Positions 9,071-16,365 of a stretch of DNA of 40,780 bases are shown here, piece by piece. Numbering within the stretch: the stretch's first letter is position 1; each line of letters opens with the position of its first letter. The notes under the pieces are model-generated. The model worked only from the letters and a program-made list of their open reading frames with translations. It was not told the DNA's origin and did not search any database. The translations under genes were made by a program, and so were the position numbers. The DNA is from Oscillospiraceae bacterium (GTDB lineage Bacteria > Bacillota > Clostridia > Oscillospirales > Ruminococcaceae), in assembly GCA_020024235.1 (NCBI GenBank), contig JAHHUA010000001.1:1-40780 (forward strand), in the 5' to 3' direction.

Positions 9071-10084
9071 TTGAAAATACTTGCTATAGAAAGTTCCTGT
9101 GATGAAACTGCCGCTGCCATTGTGGAAGATGGCAGAAATGTACTTTCATCAGTGGTAAATACACAAATTGCAGAACATAAATTATATGGCGGAGTTGTTC
9201 CCGAAATTGCGGGACGCCGTCATATAGAAAATATTGTATCAGTAGTTGAAGAAACTTTAAACAAAGCCCAAATGACACTTAATGAAGTAGACGCCATAGC
9301 AGTTACTGCCGCACCGGGACTTATCGGTGCTGTACTTGTAGGTGTAAATTTTGCCAAAGGACTGGCTTTTTCTTCAAACAAACCCCTTATACCTGTTCAT
9401 CATATAAGAGGACATATTGCTGCCAATTACATATCTCATACTGAATTAAAACCGCCTTTTCTCTGTTTGGTAGTATCGGGAGGACACAGCAATATTATTG
9501 AAGTAAAAGACTACACTGATTTTAATATTATCGGAAAAACCCGTGATGATGCCGCAGGTGAGGCATTTGACAAGGCTGCAAGAGCTATGGGATTTCCTTA
9601 CCCCGGCGGTGTAAACCTGGATAAAACTGCAGTTACAGCCACACCGGGAAAATATAAACTTCCCCGACCATCTGTGGAAAACTCACCCTATGACTTTAGT
9701 TTTTCGGGACTTAAAACTTTTGTAATAAATCTTATCCACAATTCCAAACAAAAGGGTGTGGAAGTTGATATTCCCGCTCTCTGTGCCGATTTTCAAAATA
9801 CCGTTACTGAAATTCTATGCTCCCGAGTAGAACTTGCCGCCAAGGAATACGGCTACAGCACTATAGCTGTGGCTGGAGGAGTTGCCGCTAATTCAGGACT
9901 TCGCAAAGGTTTGGAAGAACTTTGCCTAAAAAATGACTATAAGCTTTATGTTCCGCCTCTTTCACTGTGCGGAGATAATGCCGCCATGATAGGCTCTCAG
10001 GCTTATTATGAATATTTAAAGGGTAAAATTGCGGATATGTCTTTAAACGGCAGAGCCGGAATGCCTATAAATCAGGATTTTTAA
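9071..10084 (+). CDS. tsaD: tRNA N6-threonylcarbamoyladenosine synthase subunit TsaD
   Basis: TsaD transfers the threonylcarbamoyl group onto A37 of ANN-decoding tRNAs, working with TsaB and TsaE. The ASKHA-fold protein (337 aa, normal length) opens with ILAIESSCDETAAA. It has the metal-binding HHIRGHIAANY histidines and the SGGHSNI nucleotide loop, with a VAGGVAANSGLR block near the end. Translation starts at TTG 9071, with AAAGGAGA upstream and the family N-terminus beginning right there. It lies directly downstream of mfd. Confidence 0.97.
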   Translation: MKILAIESSCDETAAAIVEDGRNVLSSVVNTQIAEHKLYGGVVPEIAGRRHIENIVSVVEETLNKAQMTLNEVDAIAVTAAPGLIGAVLVGVNFAKGLAFSSNKPLIPVHHIRGHIAANYISHTELKPPFLCLVVSGGHSNIIEVKDYTDFNIIGKTRDDAAGEAFDKAARAMGFPYPGGVNLDKTAVTATPGKYKLPRPSVENSPYDFSFSGLKTFVINLIHNSKQKGVEVDIPALCADFQNTVTEILCSRVELAAKEYGYSTIAVAGGVAANSGLRKGLEELCLKNDYKLYVPPLSLCGDNAAMIGSQAYYEYLKGKIADMSLNGRAGMPINQDF

Positions 10085-10115
10085 TTTCTTTTATGCCAAA
10101 TTTTATATAAAACAG

Positions 10116-10144
10116 TTGAAAATTTCTCCGTAATATAGTAGAAT
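10116..10144 (+). promoter_or_regulatory. Sigma-A promoter for the bactofilin gene
   Basis: TTGAAA (10116-10121), a 17-bp spacer and TAGAAT (10139-10144) form a good promoter just after tsaD. Transcription should start near 10151, giving a leader of about 100 nt. Confidence 0.65.
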
Positions 10145-10162
10145 AAATTTAAGTATCATATT

Positions 10163-10232
10163 ATATGCAGATACAGCTGTTACAAGAGCTGCTTACAGAT
10201 AGCATATTGAATTTAATTTATAGATAAATTAA
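10163..10232 (+). promoter_or_regulatory. Structured 5' leader of the bactofilin gene
   Basis: Two stem-forming elements lie in the leader. The first has an outer helix ATATGC/GCATAT (10163-10168 with 10202-10207) around an inner helix CAGCT/AGCTG (10074 series: 10174-10178 with 10187-10191). The second is a perfect 9-bp inverted repeat TTAATTTAT-AG-ATAAATTAA (10213-10232) just before the AGGAGG site. The latter could be an operator dyad as easily as an RNA hairpin, since its centre is only 2 nt. Function is inferred only. Confidence 0.35.
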
Positions 10233-10248
10233 CTAGGAGGAACATATA

Positions 10249-11334
10249 ATGGATGTAAAAAAGAACTTTATGCAAGCATTTAAAGAATTAACAGGAAACG
10301 AAGAAGAAAAAGATGAAATAAAGGATAATAAACTTGCAACAGAAAATAAATCTGCTGATGACAAACCTGCATTTTTGTCCAGCTTTGACAGCATGAAAGC
10401 TAAATACGCCGAAAACACAGCTGCTCAGACTGTACCAACAACAGCCACAGCTCCTGCTGCAAAACCAAATCAGACAGCCTCTCAAACAGGTATGGGACTT
10501 AATGCCAAACCTGCTTTTTCTCAGGGAATAAATAATGCTGCACCAAAATCCGGATTTAATTCAGCAGCTCCTGCATTTTCCGCAACTGCAAATACTGTTC
10601 AACATCCTGCCCCAGCTGCTTCTGCCGGGGACTTTAAGCTTGATGCAAAACAGGAAGATAAATTGCCCACAGGTACAGATGATTTTCTCAATACATTTCT
10701 TAAAGCAAGAGGAGCTGATGATACAGTAGCTGAAGCCAAAGCAAAACAAATTTCTTCTGCTATTGAAAATAAAACAGAAAAGAAACCTGATATTCCTTTT
10801 AATGAAGAAAAAGCAGATGCTAAACCTCAACCTGAAGTGTTAAATCCTGCCGAAACTACCATAATTCCCAAAACTGAGGAAAAGCCAATAGCTCCTGCTA
10901 CTCTTAAAGCTGAGGAAAAAATTGTTACTCCTTCTGCTCCTAAAATTGAAGAAAAACCTGCTGCACCGGCAGTAAAAGAGGAAGTTAAAACTGAAGTTCC
11001 TGCTGATAATATGGCAGTTTCTCCTCAAACTACAGTTATAACAGAAAACACAGAAATTGAAGGTTCCATTACTTCTTCTAATAATATCCTCATTCAAGGT
11101 AAAGTAAAAGGCGATGTTACCAACGAAAACGAGCTTTGTATTATGGGTACTGTTGAAGGCGATATTATGTCTGACAATATCAAAATTGACGGCACAGTAA
11201 CAGGAAATATAACTTCTGCCAACAGTCTTCACATTATGAAAAATGCTGTTATCACAGGTGATATAGTTACTTCCACAATTAGAATTGATGAAGGTGCTGT
11301 ATTCCAAGGCAAAATTTCCATGAATATTAAATAA
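10249..11334 (+). CDS. Bactofilin (polymer-forming cytoskeletal) protein with long disordered N-terminus
   Basis: Bactofilins self-assemble into nucleotide-independent filaments that scaffold envelope processes. The conserved beta-helical domain is at the C-terminus (about residues 262-361), with the repeating hydrophobic/Gly pattern of IEGSI, VKGDV, VEGDI, VTGNI and ITGDI steps. The first 260 residues are unlike usual bactofilin tails. They are rich in Ala, Pro, Lys and Glu with loosely repeated EEKP/APA segments and look disordered. The start ATG follows AGGAGG. The gene is monocistronic between its promoter and a strong terminator. Filament formation is family knowledge; the tail as a partner-binding linker is inference. 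Confidence 0.8.
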   Translation: MDVKKNFMQAFKELTGNEEEKDEIKDNKLATENKSADDKPAFLSSFDSMKAKYAENTAAQTVPTTATAPAAKPNQTASQTGMGLNAKPAFSQGINNAAPKSGFNSAAPAFSATANTVQHPAPAASAGDFKLDAKQEDKLPTGTDDFLNTFLKARGADDTVAEAKAKQISSAIENKTEKKPDIPFNEEKADAKPQPEVLNPAETTIIPKTEEKPIAPATLKAEEKIVTPSAPKIEEKPAAPAVKEEVKTEVPADNMAVSPQTTVITENTEIEGSITSSNNILIQGKVKGDVTNENELCIMGTVEGDIMSDNIKIDGTVTGNITSANSLHIMKNAVITGDIVTSTIRIDEGAVFQGKISMNIK

Positions 11335-11348
11335 TTCACATAAAACGA

Positions 11349-11384
11349 AACCTCCCACGATAATTTGTGGGAGGTTCTTTTATA
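11349..11384 (+). terminator. Intrinsic terminator of the bactofilin gene
   Basis: A perfect 10-bp stem AACCTCCCAC/GTGGGAGGTT (11349-11358 with 11367-11376) with an 8-nt loop is followed by a T-rich run. It sits 15 bp after the stop codon and overlaps the end of the convergent acetyltransferase gene. Confidence 0.85.
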
Positions 11385-11826
11385 ATTTTTTAAAAAGCTT
11401 GGCACTCCATAAATTCATATCCAGCTCATCAATATAAAAATGCAGCAAAGATTTAAAATTTCTGTTGGCAGCAGTCAGCATAATTTGAGCATAACCCTCA
11501 TTTTTAAATTTTTCTTCTGCAGTTTTAAATAATTTTTGTCCAATACCCTTTTTTCTTAGTTCCTTGCTTATATAAACTTCTTCTATTTCCATATATTTTT
11601 CATCTTTTTTTATTATAGAGCTGTCTTTTTCGGAAATTTTTTCAACCGCAAAAAGATAACCGATAATTTGACTGTTTTCTTCTGCTATAAAAATTCGGTT
11701 CCCCGCTATATCTTCTTTTTGATTTTTATGATAACCATAGGTGCAGTTTTCTTTTTCCCACTCCTCAGAAAATAAAATCAATTTTTTGAGTAAATCGTCA
11801 TTAAGTTTTGTTTCATATATTTTCAT
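11380..11826 (-). CDS. GNAT-family N-acetyltransferase
   Basis: The 148-aa protein has the GNAT fold: a central beta-strand region with IEEVYISKELRKKGIGQKLF, which contains the acetyl-CoA pyrophosphate-binding R/KxxGIG loop, then an alpha helix and a MLTAANRNFKSLLHFY block. The acceptor substrate cannot be read from sequence. AAGGAGG lies just upstream of the ATG. It converges with the bactofilin gene. Confidence 0.82.
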   Translation of the reverse strand: MKIYETKLNDDLLKKLILFSEEWEKENCTYGYHKNQKEDIAGNRIFIAEENSQIIGYLFAVEKISEKDSSIIKKDEKYMEIEEVYISKELRKKGIGQKLFKTAEEKFKNEGYAQIMLTAANRNFKSLLHFYIDELDMNLWSAKLFKKL

Positions 11827-11837
11827 AATAATCCTCC

Positions 11838-11895
11838 TTATATATAAAAAAGATGCTCTCCATAAGGTTTTTTAGTTAATATATGGTAGAGTGTT
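11838..11895 (-). terminator. Weak terminator-like hairpin after the second GNAT gene
   Basis: On the minus strand an imperfect stem (CTCTACCATA with TATGGAGAG) with a large loop runs into six T residues. It would end the transcript of the gene at 11907. The long loop makes this a tentative call. Confidence 0.3.
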
Positions 11896-11906
11896 ATATG
11901 AAAATT

Positions 11907-12371
11907 TTAACCATTATAAACCATTCTTAAAAAATCTCCCATACCCATCATTGTTTTTTGCTCAAATTTCTGTCCGTTAATTCTAAAACCGACATTTTCG
12001 TAACACTTAATAGCTCGCTGATTCCATGTTCTGACTTCAAGATATATAGGTTTGTCAGAATACAATGTTTTTGATATATTACAGGCTATTGTGAGAATTT
12101 TTTGTCCATAACCATTTCCGCAAATATCAGGGGCTATTCCTATACCCATAAAAACCTCTTTTGGTTCTTCCAAAATATTTGTAAAACCAACTAAGGTATT
12201 TTCATCATAATAAGTATAGAAATTATTTGCAGATAATGGATCTCCAAATCCAACACCTTTTTCTTTTTGTTCCTGATAAGACGGCATATTGTAAATTTCA
12301 TATTCACCGTCATATTGCCATGAGGAAATAATTTCCTTTTCGAGTTCAGTCATTATATGGTATGTTATCAT
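11907..12371 (-). CDS. GNAT-family N-acetyltransferase
   Basis: The 154-aa protein has the GNAT acetyl-CoA-binding pattern IGIAPDICGNGYGQKIL (the Q/RxxGxG/A-type loop appears as GNGYGQ), followed by VRTWNQRAIKCYENVGF, the classic NxxAixlYeklGF motif. This resembles RimJ/RimL-like or antibiotic-modifying GNATs, but the substrate is not identifiable. The ATG at 12371 is chosen because AAAGGA lies upstream. A longer frame to 12497 runs through the rpsI terminator and into rpsI, so it is rejected. Confidence 0.82.
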   Translation of the reverse strand: MITYHIMTELEKEIISSWQYDGEYEIYNMPSYQEQKEKGVGFGDPLSANNFYTYYDENTLVGFTNILEEPKEVFMGIGIAPDICGNGYGQKILTIACNISKTLYSDKPIYLEVRTWNQRAIKCYENVGFRINGQKFEQKTMMGMGDFLRMVYNG

Positions 12372-12394
12372 ATTGTTTTCCTTTCTGAAAATAT

Positions 12395-12432
12395 ACAAAA
12401 AAGAGATGTTCTCCATTTGGAAAACATCTCTT
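12395..12432 (-). terminator. Intrinsic terminator of rplM-rpsI
   Basis: A 14-bp stem with one G-U pair (12401-12414 with 12419-12432), a 4-nt loop and a run of T on the minus strand lies 28 bp after the rpsI stop. It separates the ribosomal genes from the acetyltransferase. Confidence 0.85.
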
Positions 12433-12459
12433 GACTTTGTCTGAAAATTCCAAAACAAA

Positions 12460-12858
12460 TTAACGCTTGGAGAACTGAGGAGAACGTCTTGCTCCACGAA
12501 GACCGTATTTCTTTCTTTCTTTCATACGTGGATCTCTTGTAAGGAATCCTGCCTTCTTGAGGATTGGACGCATTTCATCGGAATGTTGGAGCAAAGCTCT
12601 GGACAAACCGTGTCTGATAGCACCTGCCTGGCCGGAGATACCGCCGCCGTTTACGTTGCAGATAATATCGAATTTGCCTTCTGTATCTGTAATGTTAAGT
12701 GGTTGTCTAACAATCAGTTTGAGTGTTTCAAGGCCGAAGTAATCATCAATATCTCTGCCGTTAATTGTGATTTTACCTGTTCCCTGGTAAACTCTTACTC
12801 TTGCTACAGAGTTCTTTCTTCTGCCTGTACCGTAGTAATATGGTTTAGATTCGTACAT
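12460..12858 (-). CDS. rpsI: 30S ribosomal protein S9
   Basis: S9 is a small-subunit head protein whose C-terminal tail reaches the P-site tRNA anticodon. The 132-aa sequence has YYGTGRRKNSVARVR near the start, IICNVNGGGISGQAGAIRHGLSRAL in the middle (family signature) and the basic tail ending SPQFSKR. The start ATG follows AGGAGG. It lies 24 bp after rplM, the usual bacterial pair. Confidence 0.98.
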   Translation of the reverse strand: MYESKPYYYGTGRRKNSVARVRVYQGTGKITINGRDIDDYFGLETLKLIVRQPLNITDTEGKFDIICNVNGGGISGQAGAIRHGLSRALLQHSDEMRPILKKAGFLTRDPRMKERKKYGLRGARRSPQFSKR

Positions 12859-12882
12859 ATTAATTTCCTCCTTCTTCCGATA

Positions 12883-13308
12883 TTAAAGTGTCCATGCTTC
12901 AGGCTTTTGAGCCTCATGGTTGTGTTCTGCACCTCTGAAAATTCTTACTCTTGTAAGAGCTTTTCTGCCGATAACAGTATCTGGGAGCATACCTTTAACA
13001 GCAAGCTTCATAGCAAATTCAGGATTTTCCTGCATAAGCTTTTCGTAGCTTGTTTCTTTAAGGTGTCCTACCCAGCCTGTGTGGTGGCGATATTTCTTTT
13101 GTGTAAGTTTCTTACCTGTCAAAACAGCTTTTTCAGCGTTTACGATGATAACAAAATCTCCGCAGTCAGCGTGTGGAGCAAATGTTGGCTTGTGCTTGCC
13201 TCTCAAAATAGAAGCAGCTTTTGCAGCTGTGTGTCCCATTGGAACGCCTGCTGCGTCAATTACATACCATTTACGAGTGTCTGTTGCTTTTGGCATTGTA
13301 CTGGACAT
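12883..13308 (-). CDS. rplM: 50S ribosomal protein L13
   Basis: L13 is an early-assembly protein of the large subunit. The 141-aa sequence shows TRKWYVIDAAGVPMGHTAAKAASILRGKHK-type family residues, YRHHTGW, and the VKGMLP...GRKALTRVRIF block with a Gly-Ala-Glu-His tail (GAEHNHEAQ). AGGAGG precedes the ATG. It is first in the rplM-rpsI operon behind a strong promoter and a structured leader that may allow autoregulation. Confidence 0.98.
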   Translation of the reverse strand: MSSTMPKATDTRKWYVIDAAGVPMGHTAAKAASILRGKHKPTFAPHADCGDFVIIVNAEKAVLTGKKLTQKKYRHHTGWVGHLKETSYEKLMQENPEFAMKLAVKGMLPDTVIGRKALTRVRIFRGAEHNHEAQKPEAWTL

Positions 13309-13443
13309 AGTTTTTACCTCCTGATTTTAATAAGATATTATAAATTCTGCAATCTTTATTTTATAAGTCAGATTACATCTGTGGCAAAATCTGCTGATAC
13401 AGCGGATTTTACCTCTTTTGATCTCTAGGGATCTTTATCAGCA
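13309..13443 (-). promoter_or_regulatory. Structured rplM leader, candidate L13 autoregulatory RNA
   Basis: Between promoter and start codon the minus strand contains a 13-bp interrupted hairpin: GGTAAAATC and GCTG on the 5' side pair with CAGC and GATTTTGCC (13383-13391 with 13405-13413, and 13393-13396 with 13400-13403). The loop is 3 nt and there is one mismatch. A small CAGAT-loop-ATCTG hairpin follows at 13369-13381. L13 leaders are known in Bacillales. Whether this is the same class or another one is not decided here. Confidence 0.5.
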
Positions 13444-13449
13444 TTATCC

Positions 13450-13478
13450 ATTATAATGAGCCTTGCCCATAAAGTCAA
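13450..13478 (-). promoter_or_regulatory. Near-consensus sigma-A promoter of rplM-rpsI
   Basis: TTGACT (13473-13478), a 17-bp spacer and TATAAT (13450-13455) lie on the minus strand. The -35 element sits inside one arm of a 7-bp hairpin AGCCTTG/CAAGGCT (13459-13482) that on the plus strand is followed by seven T residues. Confidence 0.85.
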
Positions 13479-13488
13479 GGCTTTTTTT

Positions 13489-13647
13489 GATAAAATTTAA
13501 TTTGTATATATACTAACTCTTTTTTTCTCTGTTTATCTCTTTTTTACTCTATTTATCTCTTTTTGTATTTTCACTAAGTGTTCTGAATATTGTTATGCAG
13601 TTTATACAAAGATTTAGTGTTTTTGGATTATTGTAATAGTTTTACAG
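13489..13647. other. AT-rich spacer upstream of rplM with a 20-bp tandem repeat
   Basis: No gene is visible. Two direct copies of a 20-bp unit (CTCTGTTTATCTCTTTTTTA and a near copy) occupy 13527-13566, with a partial third at 13517-13526. Read on the minus strand these are A-tract rich and lie just upstream of the rplM promoter. Confidence 0.6.
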
Positions 13648-13690
13648 CAAAAAATCCGCAAAATCAAAAGATATTGCGGAATTTTTTTTA
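13648..13690 (-). terminator. Intrinsic terminator of the alpha/beta hydrolase gene
   Basis: On the minus strand TCCGCAA (13674-13680) pairs with TTGCGGA (13655-13661), followed by TTTTTT. It lies just past the stop codon of the hydrolase gene. Confidence 0.8.
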
Positions 13691-14641
13691 TTATTTTGCT
13701 TTTAAATTGTATTTTTGAGTTTTTTCATTCAGCCATGCCCAAACATCATTATAAACTTCCTCTTTGTTTATTTCATTGAGCATTTCGTGTCTGCCCTCAT
13801 GGTACATCCTTAATGTTATATCAGTTTTTCCCCATTTACAATACTTATCATATACTTTTGTAACACCTTTGCCAAAATTTCCTACAGGGTCCATATCCCC
13901 TGAGAAAATAAGTATGGGCAAATCATTACGGGTATTTTTAAATGTGGTGCTTTCATTGGCTTTGCGATTTAAAGTAAATAAATCAATAAATCCGCTGAGT
14001 GTAAATGTAAACATACACATATCATCTTTCATATATTTGTCAACAACAGCGGTATTGCGGCACAGCCAGTCATAATTTGTTCTTTTGTCAGGATATTTAT
14101 CATTAAATTTTCCAAAAGCAATCTTATTTATTTTTTCGGAGCGGTGCATACTGCCTTTTTTCTTAGCTGTTATGTTGCAAAGGGCAATTCCCGCTTTAGC
14201 TCCGGGATTTGCAGATCCTGTTCCGCTTATAATAAGTCCTTCTATACTGCCCGGGAAATATGAAGCATAAATTCTTGCAATAAAAGACCCCATACTGTGT
14301 CCCAAAAGGTATATGGGATATTGGGGAAACATATGTTTTATTATGCGTGTAAATTTATATAAATCATCTATAAGAACCTGCCAGCCTTTTTCCTCGGAAA
14401 AATAGCCGTATGTTTCGGGAGAAGATGATTTTCCGTGTCCCACATGGTCATGCCCGCAGACAATATACCCTTTTTCGCAAAGAAATTTTGCAAAATCCGA
14501 ATATCTGTCAATATATTCACACATACCATGGCATATCTGAACAACACCATTTATTTGTTTATTTTCCGGTATATATGCCACTGCTTTAACTCTGTTTACC
14601 GAATTGGTGCTGTCAAATTCTATTTCCCGTTTTTTGTACAT
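13691..14641 (-). CDS. Alpha/beta hydrolase, monoacylglycerol-lipase-like (serine aminopeptidase S33 superfamily)
   Basis: A 316-aa cytoplasmic serine hydrolase resembling lysophospholipase/monoacylglycerol lipases. The oxyanion region is QICHGMCEYIDRY, followed by GHDHVGHGKS. The nucleophile elbow is GHSMGS (Ser116), the acid is in SGDMDPVG (Asp251 or Asp249) and the base in EGRHEM (His285). No signal peptide is seen. The physiological substrate is unknown; acylglycerols or lysolipids are plausible from the family. It follows the UspA-like gene by 20 bp and probably shares its transcript. Confidence 0.88.
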   Translation of the reverse strand: MYKKREIEFDSTNSVNRVKAVAYIPENKQINGVVQICHGMCEYIDRYSDFAKFLCEKGYIVCGHDHVGHGKSSSPETYGYFSEEKGWQVLIDDLYKFTRIIKHMFPQYPIYLLGHSMGSFIARIYASYFPGSIEGLIISGTGSANPGAKAGIALCNITAKKKGSMHRSEKINKIAFGKFNDKYPDKRTNYDWLCRNTAVVDKYMKDDMCMFTFTLSGFIDLFTLNRKANESTTFKNTRNDLPILIFSGDMDPVGNFGKGVTKVYDKYCKWGKTDITLRMYHEGRHEMLNEINKEEVYNDVWAWLNEKTQKYNLKAK

Positions 14642-14661
14642 ATAAAATTATCTCCTTTACT

Positions 14662-15096
14662 TTATTCTCCAACTATGGAACAGTTTATTTTGGAATCTTT
14701 AATTTCTCCATCTTCTTCCACAGTAAAAAAGTTAATTTCTTTAAATCTGTCCCACAGTTTATAAATAACCGAATTTTCTGTAGTGGGAACTCCTGTCATA
14801 ACATTTGAAACTTTATTTTCTTTAATAAATCTGCTGATAGCTCTTGCAGGAGCATCGGAGTAAGTTATGTTCATGGTTCCCCTGTTTTCCTTTGAAATTT
14901 TATATAAATAATCAAGAGCCTCGGGGTTTTGAGGGTATTGAGAATTTACTACACTGATTATTCCCAATTCCGTTTTAGTTAAATCGGCAATGACTCTGCC
15001 TGCTTTAATAATTCTTTCACATTTAAACTGATTGGTTACACAAACTAAAGTCATTCTCTCCTCTTCCAGCAGATTTTCATTCAAGGTATCCATCAT
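14662..15096 (-). CDS. UspA-like / hypothetical alpha-beta protein
   Basis: A 144-aa protein resembling the universal stress protein fold. It starts with a beta strand MTLVCVTNQ, then CERIIKAGRVIADLTKTELGIISVV, a helix, a strand ITYSDAPARAISRFIKE, and a strand NVMTGVP, matching the beta-alpha pattern and the mid-protein helix of KdpD-type USP domains. The ATP-binding GxxG signature of classic UspA is not obvious. Role unknown. AGGAG lies 4 nt before the ATG at 15096 and 7 nt before a second ATG at 15093, so either may be used. It is the first gene of the pair with the hydrolase. Confidence 0.6.
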   Translation of the reverse strand: MMDTLNENLLEEERMTLVCVTNQFKCERIIKAGRVIADLTKTELGIISVVNSQYPQNPEALDYLYKISKENRGTMNITYSDAPARAISRFIKENKVSNVMTGVPTTENSVIYKLWDRFKEINFFTVEEDGEIKDSKINCSIVGE

Positions 15097-15264
15097 ATTG
15101 CTCCTTATCAAAATATTCCTTGTTTTTTTATTTTCTTTGACTTAAAGATGCTTATTTCTCTTTGTTTCTGATATTACTTTTCCTGTGTTTTATTGTAACA
15201 CATATTACCTTGATATATGTTAACAAATTGAAACATATTTTTTCTGAAAATAATTATTCTTCAT
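15097..15264. other. Divergent intergenic spacer, imperfect dyad
   Basis: There is no gene here. An imperfect inverted repeat lies near 15192-15226 (TGTAACACATAT and ATATGTTAACA). It may mark an operator between the divergent transcripts. I find no convincing minus-strand promoter for the UspA-like gene. Confidence 0.35.
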
Positions 15265-15293
15265 TTGACATACCTTAATTTATGAAGTACAAT
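15265..15293 (+). promoter_or_regulatory. Sigma-A promoter of the tepA-ylzJ-uppP-ftsK cluster
   Basis: A perfect TTGACA (15265-15270), a 17-bp spacer and TACAAT (15288-15293) lie upstream of tepA. The leader to the GTG at 15407 is about 105 nt, AT-rich, without a clear structure. Confidence 0.75.
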
Positions 15294-15406
15294 TAATAAG
15301 ATATAAAACAATAATTTTTATGTTTTTTATATTTGTTTTGAAACAGGCTTAGAATATTACAATTATCTTTGTATACAATAAATTTAAAATATTTTATGCA
15401 AAGGTT

Positions 15407-16168
15407 GTGATTTGTACGGAAAATGAAAATATATCCAAACAACAGCAAATTAATGATGAACAAATGGATTTATCAGAACAAATAGAAAAAACTTCTTCAT
15501 CAACTGCCACAAAAGGGAAATATACTATTCACTGTCTTACCATTGTGGGGCAGATTGAGGGGCATTATATTCTGCCTCCTCAAAACAAAACCACAAAATA
15601 CGAACATGTTATTCCTCAGTTGGTAGCCATTGCCCAAGACCCTGAAATCGAGGGTCTTATCATTATTTTAAACACTGTGGGTGGTGATGTGGAAGCCGGG
15701 CTTGCCATTTCAGAGCTGATTGCCGGCATGAAAAAACCCACTGTTTCCATTGTTTTAGGGGGAGGCCATTCCATAGGTGTTCCACTGGCATGCAGTGCAA
15801 AAGTATCCTATATTGTCCCCTCAGCCACTATGACTGTTCACCCTGTCAGAATGAACGGAGTTGTTTTGGGCATACCCCAAACCCTATCATATTTTGATAA
15901 AATGCAGGAGAGAATTGTCCGTTTTGTTTCGGAAAACTCAAACATCAGTCCTAAGCGGTTTCGTGAACTTATGACTGCCACGGGAGAACTGGTTATGGAT
16001 GTAGGTACGGTTTTGGATGGAGAAAGTGCGGTAAAAGAAGGGTTAATCGACCACTTAGGCGGACTTTCCGATGCTATCTCCATGCTCTATAAACTCATAG
16101 ATGAAGAAAAAGACAAAAACAAACCTGTTTCCAAAAGAAAATCCCAAAAAAGAGGTGAAAATAAATGA
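15407..16168 (+). CDS. tepA: ClpP-like serine protease TepA (translocation-enhancing protein family)
   Basis: This 253-aa protein of the ClpP/crotonase fold resembles B. subtilis TepA (YmfB), a ClpP-like protein encoded upstream of spoIIIE. A charged, Ser/Thr-rich N-terminus of about 37 residues precedes the fold. Gly residues in NTVGGDVEAGLAI form the oxyanion region, Ser122 lies in GGGHSIGVP at the nucleophile position and His145 in TVHPVR. The C-terminus is Lys-rich. The start is the GTG at 15407; its AAAGG is only 2 nt away, so the exact start is less certain. The stop overlaps the ylzJ start by ATGA. Confidence 0.88.
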   Translation: MICTENENISKQQQINDEQMDLSEQIEKTSSSTATKGKYTIHCLTIVGQIEGHYILPPQNKTTKYEHVIPQLVAIAQDPEIEGLIIILNTVGGDVEAGLAISELIAGMKKPTVSIVLGGGHSIGVPLACSAKVSYIVPSATMTVHPVRMNGVVLGIPQTLSYFDKMQERIVRFVSENSNISPKRFRELMTATGELVMDVGTVLDGESAVKEGLIDHLGGLSDAISMLYKLIDEEKDKNKPVSKRKSQKRGENK

Positions 16169-16365
16169 TTGTTCACTCTGTAACCCCTGCCTATTTTTTA
16201 TATCCGCCATGTGAAAACTCCACAGCACAAATTAAATCTTTTAAAGGCGGATTTTTAGAGGGCTATTATGAGGGAAGAGATTTTATCATATCCAGAATAA
16301 TATCTACTGACCTGCAATATTATATAAATCCCGATTTTACCCCGGGAAACAGATTAAAGCAGTAA
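16165..16365 (+). CDS. ylzJ: YlzJ-like small protein
   Basis: A 66-aa protein matching the YlzJ family by opening (MIVHSVTPAYFLYPP), size and position: in Bacillus ylzJ lies between tepA and spoIIIE. Its function is unknown. It overlaps tepA by 4 nt (ATGA), indicating translational coupling, and has AGAGGTG upstream within tepA. A hairpin GAGGC-loop-GCCTC follows at 16377-16392 before uppP, but it has only a weak T run. Confidence 0.75.
   Translation: MIVHSVTPAYFLYPPCENSTAQIKSFKGGFLEGYYEGRDFIISRIISTDLQYYINPDFTPGNRLKQ

Noticed and set aside
12372..12497. Upstream extension of the second GNAT gene into rpsI
   Set aside because: The extension crosses the rpsI terminator and gene end. The ATG at 12371 has a good AAAGGA site and a family-like N-terminus.
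12583..13428. A 281-codon open frame on the plus strand opposite rpsI and rplM
   Set aside because: It lies fully antisense to two well-conserved ribosomal genes, its Cys/Phe/Ser-rich translation looks like a shadow frame, and it has no ribosome binding site or homology I recognise.
15338..15390. A second tepA promoter at TTGAAA (about 15338)
   Set aside because: No -10 match at proper spacing, whereas 15265-15293 is a near-perfect promoter.
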